The notes under the pieces were generated by a model that worked only from the letters and a program-made list of their open reading frames with translations, was not told the DNA's origin and searched no databases. DNA of 64,000 bases from DASRLE01 sp963825315 (GTDB lineage: Bacteria; Verrucomicrobiota; Verrucomicrobiia; Limisphaerales; Palsa-1400), in NCBI GenBank assembly GCA_963825315.1, contig CAWGST010000001.1:1178001-1242000 (forward strand), written 5' to 3'. The translations under genes and the position numbers were made by a program. This document shows, in pieces, positions 8,974 through 17,987 of this stretch. The first letter of the stretch is position 1, and each line of letters begins with the position of its first letter.

Positions 8974-10127
8974 ATCCGGTTCCCCAACGGTTGCGCATCG
9001 TGCATTTGAATTCCCTCCTCACCGGCGGCGGCACCGACGATCAGTGCGTGAAACTGGCCGCCGAATTGCATCGCCTCGGCCAGCAGGTCTCCATTGCCGG
9101 TCCCGCCGGACGTCCGTTTGCGCCCATCATTGCGGAACTTGGCGCGCCTTTCTTCGATACCGGACCGCAAGCGAACCCACTCCAGTTCATACTGCGCGCC
9201 GCGCGATTCATCCGCCGCGAAAACATGCAAATCGTGCATGGCCATCATGGCCGGGATATTTGGCCGGCGATCCTGGCCGCGCGTCTGGCCGGAACAAAAC
9301 CGAAAATGGTACTGACGCGGCACATGGCCAAAAGCCCAAGTTCCCGGGCCAGCCGCCGGTTTCTATTGGGACAATGCGATGCCCTGATTGCCGTTTCGGA
9401 GTTTGTCGCAAAAGTTTTGCGGGAAGGCGTGTACGAACCGCAATCCCCGGAGGCGGAACGCCGCGCCCGCCCGCCGCTTCGGGGCAACCACGCCAAAATC
9501 CATGTCATCCCCGGCGGCATCGATACCGCCCAATTCCGTCCGGCGGACGCGGCGAAGAAAAGAAGCGAGCTTGGCTTGCAGCCCGGGGATTATGCCTTCG
9601 CGGTGGTCGGAGGTTATGACTTGCCGCGCGGCAAGGGGCAGCGCGAGTTTTTGGCCGCCGCCGCGCGCCTTCACCAAAATATTCCTCACGCCCGGTTCTT
9701 GATCATTGGCCGCGGCAGCATGGCCGGACTTCTCCAGGCCGACCTCGCGCGATTGGGCTTGGGCGGCAAAGCGCGGCTGACGGGCCAGGCCTCCGACATG
9801 CCGCAAGTGATGAACGCCATCGACTGCCTGGTCCACCCGCAAATTGGCACGGAGGCCCTTGGCCTGGTCGTCTGCGAAGCGCACGCCTGCGGCAAGCCGG
9901 TCATTGCCTCGGCCCTGGACGGCATTCCCGAAGCGTTCGCCGCCGCCCCTTACGGGCGGCTGGTTCCTCCCGGGGACATTGAGGCGCTGGCCGGCGCCAT
10001 GGCCGCCCAGGCCCGCGAACCCAAATTGGGGCCGGCGCAAGCGGAGGAGATGCATCGCCGGGTCGGGCGGGCTTTTTCGCTGGAGCAAATGGGCGCAAAA
10101 GTTTTGCGTCTCTATCGCGATTTATGA
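8970..10127 (+). CDS. Glycosyltransferase family 4
   Basis: 385 residues with a GT-B fold. The N-terminal acceptor half has HLNSLLTGGGTDDQCVKLA; the C-terminal donor half has IGTEALGLVVCEAHACGKPV, with the E-x7-E pattern of retaining GT4 enzymes, followed by GRLVPPGDIEAL. It likely acts in the cytoplasm on a lipid-linked glycan. It overlaps the previous gene by four bases and the following membrane-protein gene by four. Its last 30 coding bases are repeated exactly at 11719-11748. This implies that the original gene ended a few codons later (RDLLACAG) and that the next gene was inserted into this tail. Confidence 0.92.
   Translation: MNPVPQRLRIVHLNSLLTGGGTDDQCVKLAAELHRLGQQVSIAGPAGRPFAPIIAELGAPFFDTGPQANPLQFILRAARFIRRENMQIVHGHHGRDIWPAILAARLAGTKPKMVLTRHMAKSPSSRASRRFLLGQCDALIAVSEFVAKVLREGVYEPQSPEAERRARPPLRGNHAKIHVIPGGIDTAQFRPADAAKKRSELGLQPGDYAFAVVGGYDLPRGKGQREFLAAAARLHQNIPHARFLIIGRGSMAGLLQADLARLGLGGKARLTGQASDMPQVMNAIDCLVHPQIGTEALGLVVCEAHACGKPVIASALDGIPEAFAAAPYGRLVPPGDIEALAGAMAAQAREPKLGPAQAEEMHRRVGRAFSLEQMGAKVLRLYRDL
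10094..10123 (+). repeat. 30-bp direct repeat, copy 1
   Basis: These bases encode AKVLRLYRDL at the end of the GT4 gene and occur again without mismatch at 11719-11748. The two copies are direct repeats bracketing the gene at 10124-11662. Confidence 0.9.
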
Positions 10128-11662
10128 GCGCTCTCCGGCACCTAACGATTGCGCGTTGTTTTATGGTGGTGGTGATCAGTGGGCTGGCCTGGCGGCTTCT
10201 GCGGTATTTTTTGAATTTTGAAATGTCGATAGACGAGTCGTACTTAATGAACAATGTGATGCCCCGCGGATATAAGGAATTGCTCAACCCTCTGGATTAC
10301 GCCCAAGTTTCGCCGCCGGCATTTCTATGGGCGACGAAGATATTCGATTCCTTGTTTCGGAATGAGCGGGGGGTGAGGTTGCTTCCGCTGTTGGCGGGGG
10401 TGGGTGGAGTGGCTGTATTTTGGGGGCTGTGTGTTGAGGTGTTGCGCGGCACGGCAAGGTGGGTGGCGTGGGCTGTTTTCAGTGTTTCTTACGTGCCAGT
10501 GGCGGAAAGCACGTGCGCCAAGGGTTATACGATTGACCTGTTGGCGGCCATGCTGATGTTGTGGCTGATGTTGCGATGGTTGCGTGGCGGTCAGCGTGTG
10601 CGGGAGCTGGCATGGCTGGGAGTGTGCGCGCCCGTGTTTGTGTGGTTTTCGTACACATCCGTATTCGTGATTGGCGCGATAAGCTTGGTGTTCATGGCAC
10701 ATGGCTTTATGGAGCGCAGGCGAACGGGTTGGCGTAATTTGACTGCAGGATTTGTTTTTATGGCGCTGTCGGGCGGCAGCGCGATCTGGTTGTACGAAAT
10801 TAACATTCGTCCATCACTTGCGGTGAGTCAGGCTTCGGGGCTGCAGGCCTTCTGGCATATGGGTTATCCGCCGTTGAATCATCCTTGGAAGATTCCCCTA
10901 TGGCTTTTGGAAGTGCATACGGGGCGGGGATTTGCGTGGCCTGTTGGCGAGAACCATTTCGGATCGACGCTGACGACTGTGTTGTGGCTGGCCGGCCTGG
11001 TGATTTATTGGCGTCGCGGAAACAGATGGGTATGGGCCTTATTTGTTATTCCGCATGTGTTATTGTTGATTGCGGCGTTTCTGCATAAGTACCCTTATGG
11101 CGCCAATCCACGTCTATGCATGTTTTTAGGGCCGGGCATTTGCTTGTTTATGGCGGTCGGGGTGCAGTATTTGGCGGGCCGATTCGGTCATGTGCGGAGC
11201 CATCTGTATTATCGCGTTGTGGCTCTGCTGTTGTTGTGCGTTGCGATTGGGGGCGCCGCGCGCGACGTGGTGGCGCGAGTTCGGGAAATAAGAGGTCCAG
11301 GCATCCGAAGCACGTTGGTTGATGCGGGCAGACTTGTGGGAACGGATGGCCAATTTGTGGTGTTGCATCCAATGCGACAGATGACAGGAGAGACTTCACA
11401 GGTGCTTGCTTATTACCTGAGCCGATACGTGGCGCAACCGATATCGTGGAATGGGGAGATAAGCCCATCGCAAGCGCCTTCGGGGTCAAATCTGGCCCTG
11501 CTGGCTGTCACCGCGGAGCCAGGCCGTTTGAATTCCGATCCATTCGCCGGGTTTGAAAAGCGGTTTGGGAAGCCGATAACGAAGACATGGACGCAAGTTG
11601 CGCGCATGGAGGCCAGGACCCAGGATCGCGTGATGGTGCAAATTTACCATGTTGGACCATAA
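10124..11662 (+). CDS. Polytopic membrane glycosyltransferase-like protein (GT39/ArnT type)
   Basis: 512 residues with about ten hydrophobic segments. After the first membrane segment comes MSIDESYLMNN, the acidic motif of the GT-C superfamily that contacts the lipid-phosphate sugar. The rest (FSYTSVFVIGAISLVFMAHG and similar) is membrane spanning, with a small soluble C-terminal part. It probably transfers sugar from a polyprenyl carrier on the outer face of the inner membrane. Base use is more G/T-rich at wobble positions than in the neighbouring C-rich glycosyltransferases. The gene sits exactly between two 30-bp direct repeats, so it looks like a recent arrival. Confidence 0.78.
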   Translation: MSALRHLTIARCFMVVVISGLAWRLLRYFLNFEMSIDESYLMNNVMPRGYKELLNPLDYAQVSPPAFLWATKIFDSLFRNERGVRLLPLLAGVGGVAVFWGLCVEVLRGTARWVAWAVFSVSYVPVAESTCAKGYTIDLLAAMLMLWLMLRWLRGGQRVRELAWLGVCAPVFVWFSYTSVFVIGAISLVFMAHGFMERRRTGWRNLTAGFVFMALSGGSAIWLYEINIRPSLAVSQASGLQAFWHMGYPPLNHPWKIPLWLLEVHTGRGFAWPVGENHFGSTLTTVLWLAGLVIYWRRGNRWVWALFVIPHVLLLIAAFLHKYPYGANPRLCMFLGPGICLFMAVGVQYLAGRFGHVRSHLYYRVVALLLLCVAIGGAARDVVARVREIRGPGIRSTLVDAGRLVGTDGQFVVLHPMRQMTGETSQVLAYYLSRYVAQPISWNGEISPSQAPSGSNLALLAVTAEPGRLNSDPFAGFEKRFGKPITKTWTQVARMEARTQDRVMVQIYHVGP

Positions 11663-11718
11663 ACCAGCTCCAATCCCCTCCACCGAAAGCGCCGCGGAAA
11701 GGGCAAATAACGGCTCCA

Positions 11719-11748
11719 CGCAAAAGTTTTGCGTCTCTATCGCGATTT
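11719..11748 (+). repeat. 30-bp direct repeat, copy 2 (remnant of GT4 gene end)
   Basis: Identical to 10094-10123. In the same frame it continues as RDLLACAG and a stop, directly before the GT10 gene. This suggests the ancestral order was GT4 gene then GT10 gene, with about 1.6 kb inserted between the copies. Confidence 0.9.
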
Positions 11749-11768
11749 GTTAGCCTGCGCCGGTTGAA

Positions 11769-12710
11769 ATGAAGACGAAAGTCCGCCTTGATTTTTGCGA
11801 TTTCTGGCCCGGTTTCCAAAAAACCAACAACTTCTTTTATAACCTTCTGCGCGAGCGGTTCGATGTCGAAATTTGCGACTGTCCGGACTTTTTGATATAC
11901 GCCGATCCCGGCCAGCACGTTCATCGCCTGCACAATTGCGTGAAAATTTATTTTGCGCTCGAGGTGTTTCGGCCCGATTTCCGGGCCTGCGATTACGCGT
12001 TCACCTGCCATTATCTCGATGACCCGCGACACATGCGATTGCCCTATTACGTCCTCTCGGTCAGCACGCAAAAGCTTCTTAAAAGTGAGGAGGAAATCGC
12101 CGGGATCATGAGCGCCAAAACCAAGTTTTGTTGTTTCCTGACGCGTTATGCCAATCGGAAAACGCGCGTGCGCATCGACTTTTTCCACAAGCTGTGCCGA
12201 TACAAGAAAGTGGATTCCGGCGGGGGCGCGCTCAACAACCTCGGCTATCGCGTGCCGGAGGGCGCAGGGGCCAAGCTTGAATTTCTGCGGCCCTACAAAT
12301 TCAACATCGCCTTTGAAAACGGCTCGACTCCCGGTTGGACGACGGAAAAATTAACCGACGCCATGTGGGCGCGATGCCTGCCCATTTATTGGGGCAGCCC
12401 CCGGATTGGCGAGGAATTCAACCCCGGGAGCTTTCTCAACTATTTTGATTTCCCGAGCGAGGAGGCCCTGATTGAAAAGATCATCGAGCTGGACCAGGAC
12501 GACGCCAAGTATCTGGAATATTTGCGCCAGCCGTATTTTCACAACAACCAGCCCAATGAGTTTTTCAGCCATGAGCGGTTGTTGAATCAGTTTGAAAAGA
12601 TTTTCACCACGCCCATCACGCCGGCATCCCGCCGCCGTTACTGGAATCAGATCGGGCGCTGGATTACAGTCAAGAAGAACAGGCCCTCCGGGCCGCATCC
12701 GCAACCCTGA
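11769..12710 (+). CDS. Glycosyltransferase family 10 (alpha-1,3-fucosyltransferase type)
   Basis: 313 residues. The diagnostic fucosyltransferase segment is FNIAFENGSTPGWTTEK, followed by MWARCLPIYWGSP, which binds GDP-fucose. Upstream, FCCFLTRYANRKTRVRIDFF and VDSGGGALNNLG also fit the family. Such enzymes put fucose on lipopolysaccharide or other surface glycans, sometimes as a terminal decoration. The gene follows the duplicated end of the GT4 gene by 20 bases and is the last plus-strand gene of this run. Upstream of 11769 there is no strong ribosome-binding sequence. Confidence 0.9.
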   Translation: MKTKVRLDFCDFWPGFQKTNNFFYNLLRERFDVEICDCPDFLIYADPGQHVHRLHNCVKIYFALEVFRPDFRACDYAFTCHYLDDPRHMRLPYYVLSVSTQKLLKSEEEIAGIMSAKTKFCCFLTRYANRKTRVRIDFFHKLCRYKKVDSGGGALNNLGYRVPEGAGAKLEFLRPYKFNIAFENGSTPGWTTEKLTDAMWARCLPIYWGSPRIGEEFNPGSFLNYFDFPSEEALIEKIIELDQDDAKYLEYLRQPYFHNNQPNEFFSHERLLNQFEKIFTTPITPASRRRYWNQIGRWITVKKNRPSGPHPQP

Positions 12711-12759
12711 GCCTCGAGCCTTGAACCCGCCACAGGCCAGGCTGCGGTCACGGGACCGG

Positions 12760-12871
12760 TTATTTCGCTGGTGCGCCTTTCGGCCCTGTTTCGCGGGCAT
12801 TGTAGGGAAAAATGCCGGGCAAATCGCAAGTTATTTCGCTGATCCGCCTTTCCGCCTTGTTGCGCATGGCT
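12760..12871. repeat. Imperfect direct repeat of about 40 bp, two copies
   Basis: Copies at about 12760-12799 and 12831-12870 share the opening TTATTTCGCT and match over roughly 40 bases with several differences. The second lies in the C-terminal codons of the GT2 gene (NKAERRISEIT), the first at its stop. The similar peptide in another frame (NRAERRTSEIT) shows the duplication. Confidence 0.55.
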
Positions 12872-13779
12872 CGGGCCTGCCATGCGCCCGGGTTGAGGAA
12901 CCACGGGATTGTTTGTTCGCGGCACTGTTCCAGCCTGGCTTGCTGGGCGCTCACCACTTCCAAGGCCTCCACGAGTTCGCTCCAGCGGACCTGCTCAAGA
13001 ATCCCGGACACGGCGGGGTTGCGCGGCTTTTCCCGGTCAATGACGGTTTGCGCCAGGCGAAACAGCTTGAAGGCCAGCGACTCCACGTAATAATCGGCCG
13101 GCGCATAGGCCTTTTCATGATAACGAAACGTCGAAAAACGTTCAGGTGTTACCGCGATTTTCACATCAAAAATGTTCAGAATGCCCCATCCTGCGTCTCC
13201 CGCCGTCCCATACTCTGTCGGAAATGGCCGCTGTTTGAGGCAATCGGCGCGGTAGAGATTGCTGGCTGAACTGCCGAGGATGGCTCCCCACGGGTTGGTC
13301 ACCGCGAAAAAAAACTGTTCGGTCGTGGAAAGCAACCGGGGGCGCTCGATTTGCAGGCGGCGCAGGATGACATCAATCGGCCAGCGATCGTCGGGCAAAG
13401 CCTCTCCGGTGGCGCTGACAAAACCTGGCTTGCTGATGACAATGTCGCTTTGAAATTTCTCCGCCACGTCAAAAAGATGTTCCATGCCACGCCGGGCAAT
13501 GGAGTCTCCCACGGTGGCGATATAAATGTATTTGGCGCTCACATTCTGGATGCCAAAATTCCACGATTGATACAAGCCGGGCGGATGGTTCAGGAATTTG
13601 ACGCGCGGATGCTCAAGACCGGCGCGGAGCAGCTCGACGGTGCCATCGCGGGAATCGCTGTCCACCACCACCACTTCCTCCGCCAAATCAATCCAGGCCC
13701 GGAGCGATTCGAGATGGCCCGGCACGAGCGCGGCGCAATTGCGGGTGGGAATGAGGATGCTAATGGGAAGCGTGGCCAT
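12760..13779 (-). CDS. Glycosyltransferase family 2
   Basis: 339 residues starting MATLPISILIPTRNCAALV. The GT-A core has EVVVVDSDSRDGTVELLRAG and later a middle part YIYIATVGDSIARRGMEHL, where the metal-binding Asp is expected. The C-terminal third (LFRLAQTVIDREK) is helical. The open frame extends upstream to 13950 but that part overlaps the next gene, so I start at 13779. It is the last gene of the minus-strand run 16966-12760 and overlaps its upstream neighbour by 20 bases. Its C-terminal 30 residues come from a short duplicated sequence and may be an altered tail. Confidence 0.88.
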   Translation of the reverse strand: MATLPISILIPTRNCAALVPGHLESLRAWIDLAEEVVVVDSDSRDGTVELLRAGLEHPRVKFLNHPPGLYQSWNFGIQNVSAKYIYIATVGDSIARRGMEHLFDVAEKFQSDIVISKPGFVSATGEALPDDRWPIDVILRRLQIERPRLLSTTEQFFFAVTNPWGAILGSSASNLYRADCLKQRPFPTEYGTAGDAGWGILNIFDVKIAVTPERFSTFRYHEKAYAPADYYVESLAFKLFRLAQTVIDREKPRNPAVSGILEQVRWSELVEALEVVSAQQARLEQCREQTIPWFLNPGAWQARAMRNKAERRISEITCDLPGIFPYNARETGPKGAPAK

Positions 13780-14518
13780 GAAGTTTCTTGAGGATTTTCC
13801 CCCAGAGGTGGCGGAAGTAGTTGGCGGACGGGAATCGGCGCATCCGGCGCTCCGCCTCGCAGCGCTCCTGCACCTTGACGCGCTCCTCGCAGACTTGAAG
13901 CTGACAGATGAGTTGCAGCAAGTCCACGGCGTGGTTGCAGGCGAATTCATGCATGGCTGCGACGATGCGTTCCGGGTAAAAAATAATCACGTCGTTCAGG
14001 ACCATCATGCGGTGGCGTGAACTGAGTGACAAGAGCGCGGTCAGGACCGAGTGGAAATCCGGCCAGTCGGCGCAGTGGTGCGGCCGGGGCGGGGCGCACA
14101 AATAAAGCCGCGCGTCATCAATGAGCAGGACGCTGTCCGGATGCAAGCTGTGCAAGGCCGCCAATTCAGCGAGCAGGGGGCTTTGCGCAGACTGGCCTGA
14201 GGTGTGCTCGGCTTCGCACCAGTGGGCATCCAGCCAGAAGAGCGCCGCCTGGCCGGCAAATTCGCCCTGGTGCTCGCGGAGGAATGAGGGCGAATCGCCC
14301 AGGCGCACCTGAATGTTTGACTGACCTTGAAATCGCGCGCGCAACTGGCCGAACAATTCCGGCGACATTTCGACCGAGCGGCAGTTGGGAATAAAGCGGC
14401 TGGCCAGCGCCAGCGAGTCACCACGGAAAGCGCCCGTCTCGACAAACAGCTTGAAGGGCAGTTCGTGCGCCAGGAATTCCAGCAGCTTTTCGTCGAGGGA
14501 GAAATTGATTGCGCCCAT
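13760..14518 (-). CDS. SAM-dependent methyltransferase-like protein
   Basis: 252 residues. The Rossmann motif I region reads LFVETGAFRGDSLALASRF and the following strand CRSVEMSPELF, as in class I methyltransferases. Later ALFWLDAHWCEA and SVLLIDDARLY give the usual acidic strands. Similar proteins occur in polysaccharide clusters. The exact acceptor is unknown. The C-terminal 60 residues are charged and probably helical (CEERVKVQERCEAERRMRR). It sits between a GT2 and an FkbM gene, all on the minus strand with tiny gaps or overlaps, so they form one operon. Confidence 0.75.
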   Translation of the reverse strand: MGAINFSLDEKLLEFLAHELPFKLFVETGAFRGDSLALASRFIPNCRSVEMSPELFGQLRARFQGQSNIQVRLGDSPSFLREHQGEFAGQAALFWLDAHWCEAEHTSGQSAQSPLLAELAALHSLHPDSVLLIDDARLYLCAPPRPHHCADWPDFHSVLTALLSLSSRHRMMVLNDVIIFYPERIVAAMHEFACNHAVDLLQLICQLQVCEERVKVQERCEAERRMRRFPSANYFRHLWGKILKKLHGHASH

Positions 14519-14520
14519 GA

Positions 14521-15329
14521 TTAGCCGGCTTTGAAAATCCGCCCCAGTTTCTTGCGCAAAGCGCCCTGCCCGCCCGCCCCGGCCTTCGCTTCGGCGGCAG
14601 TGGGGCGTGGGAGGTTTGCGGTCACATCCATGCTGAAAAGCTCCCGCGGAACAAAACAGGCGTCGTACCAGGCCAGCCAGCCGGTGGCGGTGTAGTACTC
14701 ATTAAGTTGGGCGGCGAGAAAATATTTTCGGCCTCCAGAAACTGCATCGTTTCCACAGGCGTGGCTTGATTGACAAAACGCGGCGTGGCGAGCATTTCGA
14801 CAACGACCCAGGGCCGGCTGGTCCGCAGGGTGCGCACCGCGCCTTGCAGCACACGGAGGTCGTTGCCCTGGGTATCAACCTTGATCAGGCCCGCACGCCG
14901 GGGGAAATCCCCCCCTGACAGATGCTCGTCCACGGTGGTAACAGTCACGGCATGCTCGTTTCTTGGGCCGGGGCGTTCGTTTTGGTAGGCCAGCAACGAA
15001 CCAGTGTAACGTTCCCCCTGGCAATAAAGTTTGGCGCTGCCGGCGCGGTCCGCGCACGCCCTGGCTTCGAGGCGAAAACGCTTGTCGGAGGCGAATCCCT
15101 GTTGGAGCACGCTGAAGTTCTCCGGATTCGGCTCAAAAAGAACGGCTTCGAGAAACGGACTGTTGGGCGTCCCGGCAAAGCGACGGGCAAAGTCCCCATG
15201 ATAGGCCCCGACATCCAGCAGGAGCGGGCGTTCGCGGAAGAAGCCGGCATGGCGGACAATTTGGCTTTCCAGCCAGTCTTCCAGCGACCCGCCGATATTC
15301 GGAGAGACGGAAGGAGGAGGGGATTTCAT
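14521..15329 (-). CDS. FkbM-family methyltransferase, frameshifted near the C-terminus
   Basis: The N-terminal 200 residues carry LLLDVGAYHGDFARRFAG (motif I), AVLFEPNPENFSVLQQ and GLIKVDTQGNDLRVLQGA, the FkbM signature for O-methylation of sugars. The open frame stops at 14622 after an unlikely Pro-rich tail. Shifting one base near 14715-14720 gives AAQLNEYYTATGWLAWYDA, then a basic tail ending KLGRIFKAG at a TAA on 14521-14523. That second reading looks like the real end and fills the gap to the next gene. The lesion is a one-base indel, real or technical. The start overlaps the sulfotransferase stop by four bases. Confidence 0.8.
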
Positions 15330-16153
15330 GATAAATAACCTGTTTTTTTCATGATGTCGCCGGCTTCGGCAAGGAAGGCCTCACGCACCGCGGACGGCAT
15401 TTCATCTTGATGCGAGCCGATCTGTCCGCGGCGGATGAACTGTTTGTTTTTGGGGATTTGCGGGTTTTCCCACGCGAACGACGCTTCGCGCTGTTTCATG
15501 GCCGCGAAGGATGAGTGTTGCGCCGCGCGTTCCAACACGCTGTCCTGGCAGGCCAGGCCCGCAAAGTCGGAGATGCGCCGCAATTGGGCCACGGTGTCTT
15601 TCTTCAAGTCCTCATAGCGCACGGTTATCATTTGCGCGGAGTACGGGTTGGCCAGCCATTGCGCGACGTGCTCATGCCACTTGCACGGGAATAATCCCCG
15701 GCCCGTTTGCACCAACTCCAGAAAATCCATTTCCTTCCCGGCCAGCCCTTCCAGGTAGTGCCAGTAGGAAACCATGGCGTCACGCCCGTCGCGCAGCAGA
15801 TAAATCACTTTGCGATAATCAGGCCGGGGCAGAAAATGCGATTTGAAAAAAGTAACCGGGAACCAGGGCTTGAAGAATTTCTTGAAATGCACGTCCGGCG
15901 CCAAATCCTGGATGAGGGCGTCGGAGGCGACCTGGAGATCAGTGCCGTAAAACGCCCCGGCCACCAAATACTGCATCCATGTGTTCCCGGATTTGGGATA
16001 GCCGACGATGAAGACATCCTTCTCCGCGAATTGATCGATCGGGCGAAGCCCGGTGGCGGCGCAAAATTCCTTGACGGCTTCCGGCGAAAGCGCCGGGGCC
16101 AGCGAGGCGGATTCACCGGCAAAGATTTTTGTTATTCGGCGCAAGGGACGCAT
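15326..16153 (-). CDS. Sulfotransferase
   Basis: 275 residues. The 5'-phosphosulfate loop is VGYPKSGNTWMQYLV and the 3'-phosphate motif is YLLRDGRDAMVSYWHYL; both bind PAPS, the sulfate donor. The C-terminal FIRRGQIGSHQDEM resembles the RKGxxGDW region in the family. The acceptor is probably the glycan made by this cluster, or a lipid or small molecule. A PAPS-dependent step next to fucosyl- and methyltransferases suggests a sulfated, methylated surface polysaccharide. It is coupled to the FkbM gene by a four-base overlap. Confidence 0.92.
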   Translation of the reverse strand: MRPLRRITKIFAGESASLAPALSPEAVKEFCAATGLRPIDQFAEKDVFIVGYPKSGNTWMQYLVAGAFYGTDLQVASDALIQDLAPDVHFKKFFKPWFPVTFFKSHFLPRPDYRKVIYLLRDGRDAMVSYWHYLEGLAGKEMDFLELVQTGRGLFPCKWHEHVAQWLANPYSAQMITVRYEDLKKDTVAQLRRISDFAGLACQDSVLERAAQHSSFAAMKQREASFAWENPQIPKNKQFIRRGQIGSHQDEMPSAVREAFLAEAGDIMKKTGYLS

Positions 16154-16195
16154 TTTTCAAATGCCAATGGCAATCTTGAGCATCTGCCTGCCGCA

Positions 16196-16966
16196 TTATT
16201 TCCCGCCTTGCGCGACAAAGGCGATGCACCGTTCCTTGTATGGCTTTCCGTAAGCACAGCATAACGGTTCGCTGGTCGCCGTGCGGACGATCTCAAAGCC
16301 CAAGACCGCGAGAATTTGTTTGATGCACTTCTCGCTGAACATCCACCACACGCGCTCTTGCTGGTTTTCCGGAGTCGGCAGGAATCCCGCCACTGCATCA
16401 TTGCTTGGGTAAACTTGATTGGTGATGATAAGGGTGTCACACAACCGGATAACGTTCTGGATCGCCAGCAACGGATCGCGCAAGTGGCTGATGATCATTC
16501 CCATGACCGCCACGTCAAATCTCCCCAGGGCCTTTGGCAGCGCATAAATGTTTCCGTAATAGGCCTGGGCTTTGGATCCCAGCCGCGCATGGGTGAACCA
16601 ATACGCATTCTTCAGTTTGCGATTTGCCTCCACCAGCATCTTCATGTGGGCATCCATGTTCTCCCTTACCTGCTTTTGGGGCACCACGTCCCACTGCGCG
16701 CCGCTTTCCATGTCGAAAGAAACCACCTGAGCCCCTTGTTTCTCCATTTCAAAAGTCAGAAAACCCGAAGCGGCGCCGACATCCAAGGCCCTCTTTTGTG
16801 AGAAGTCGTAATTGCCGAGATATTCCTTTATGCAGGGCCGCAAGTCCCATTGGCCGCCCACCTCGCCGTGTCCGGGCACATTCATGAGGTGATAAAACTG
16901 GCATTGGGCGGGATCATCGGACTGCATCGGCTCGGCGAATTTAATTTGGCTGGTCATTTCGGTCAT
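16196..16966 (-). CDS. Class I SAM-dependent methyltransferase
   Basis: 256 residues. Motif I reads ALDVGAASGFLTFEMEKQGA and the next acidic strand VVSFDMESGAQWD. Motif post-I region GRFDVAVMGMIISHLRDPL also fits. This layout resembles the methyltransferases that act on sugars or tRNA side chains (CmoB-like group), but no specific substrate can be given. It is the first gene of the minus-strand operon that continues with the sulfotransferase. The start MTEMTSQIKF has a second Met at residue 4. Confidence 0.85.
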   Translation of the reverse strand: MTEMTSQIKFAEPMQSDDPAQCQFYHLMNVPGHGEVGGQWDLRPCIKEYLGNYDFSQKRALDVGAASGFLTFEMEKQGAQVVSFDMESGAQWDVVPQKQVRENMDAHMKMLVEANRKLKNAYWFTHARLGSKAQAYYGNIYALPKALGRFDVAVMGMIISHLRDPLLAIQNVIRLCDTLIITNQVYPSNDAVAGFLPTPENQQERVWWMFSEKCIKQILAVLGFEIVRTATSEPLCCAYGKPYKERCIAFVAQGGK

Positions 16967-17209
16967 GGCGTCGGCTTGGCTCGTGACGGGCCGGGCTGCC
17001 GCGCCCCCACTTTGTGTTATGATCCTCGATCTACTTGGTACTACAGGGTGGCATGTTTTCCACAGCCCGCCAATATCAATTGCCTGAAGTATCTTTGGCG
17101 GACAACCGTAGCGTTACATCCGCGCCGTTGTCAACCACCTTGTTTTTTTCTTTCGGGGCCATCGAACCGCCTTTGCTTTTGCCCGTCATGGCATAATACT
17201 CCAAGCCGT

Positions 17210-17965
17210 ATGAAGAAAACGCCGACGACGTTTCACACCTTGAAACCCTTTCTGGAATTGTTCCAGACCGGGGTTCCGGTGCTTATGTACCATAAGATTG
17301 CCGAGCCGCCGGCGGGCGCGCGGCTCAAGGGCCTTTATGTCCCCCCCGAACGTTTCGAGCGGCAACTGGCGGAATTGCACCAGGCCGGCTTTGTTTCCTG
17401 CCGGCCCGGAGCCGCCCGCGACGGCAACGGCCCGGAACGGCGCATGGCGCTGACCTTTGATGACGGTTTCCGCAATGTCTGGGAACATGCCATCGAACCC
17501 CTGGCCGCCCGCCGCTTCAGCGCCATCCAGTTCCTGGTGGCTAATTGCATCGGGCGCCTGAATCAATGGGAGATGCGCGAAGGGGAAGTGCGCGAGCCGT
17601 TGATGGACGCGGCGCAAGTGCGGGATTGGCTCCGCGCCGGGCACAGAATCGGCTCGCATTCGCTGAGCCATCCTTATTTGACCCGCTTGAGCATGAGGGA
17701 TGCCCGCGAGGAAATTGTCACCAGCAAAAAAAAACTCGAAGACACCTTTGGCGTTCCGGTCGAAGATTTCTGCTATCCTTATGGCAATTGGAATGAAACG
17801 GTGCGCGATTTGGTCGTGGAGGCCGGATACCGGACAGCCTGCGCTGCGGACTTTGGCGTCAACACGCCTGCCATCTCGCCGTTTTCGCTCCATCGCATCA
17901 TTGTGCGGCATCCCACGCGAAGTCTGAAGGTGCTGAAGGCCCGCCTGCTGGGCAAGAGGCATTGA
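17210..17965 (+). CDS. Polysaccharide deacetylase (NodB domain)
   Basis: 251 residues beginning MKKTPTTFHTLKPFLEL. The NodB catalytic motif is MALTFDDGFRNVW (two Asp), the metal-binding His pair lies in SHSLSHPYL, and the barrel continues with FCYPYGNWN. This is a carbohydrate esterase family 4 enzyme that removes acetyl groups from polysaccharide or peptidoglycan. No clear signal peptide is seen, so its location is uncertain. The frame extends upstream to 16850 but there overlaps the divergent methyltransferase gene. It is followed after 22 bases by the MFS gene. Confidence 0.9.
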   Translation: MKKTPTTFHTLKPFLELFQTGVPVLMYHKIAEPPAGARLKGLYVPPERFERQLAELHQAGFVSCRPGAARDGNGPERRMALTFDDGFRNVWEHAIEPLAARRFSAIQFLVANCIGRLNQWEMREGEVREPLMDAAQVRDWLRAGHRIGSHSLSHPYLTRLSMRDAREEIVTSKKKLEDTFGVPVEDFCYPYGNWNETVRDLVVEAGYRTACAADFGVNTPAISPFSLHRIIVRHPTRSLKVLKARLLGKRH

Positions 17966-17987
17966 AGCTGACGCGCCTGGCGACCCG

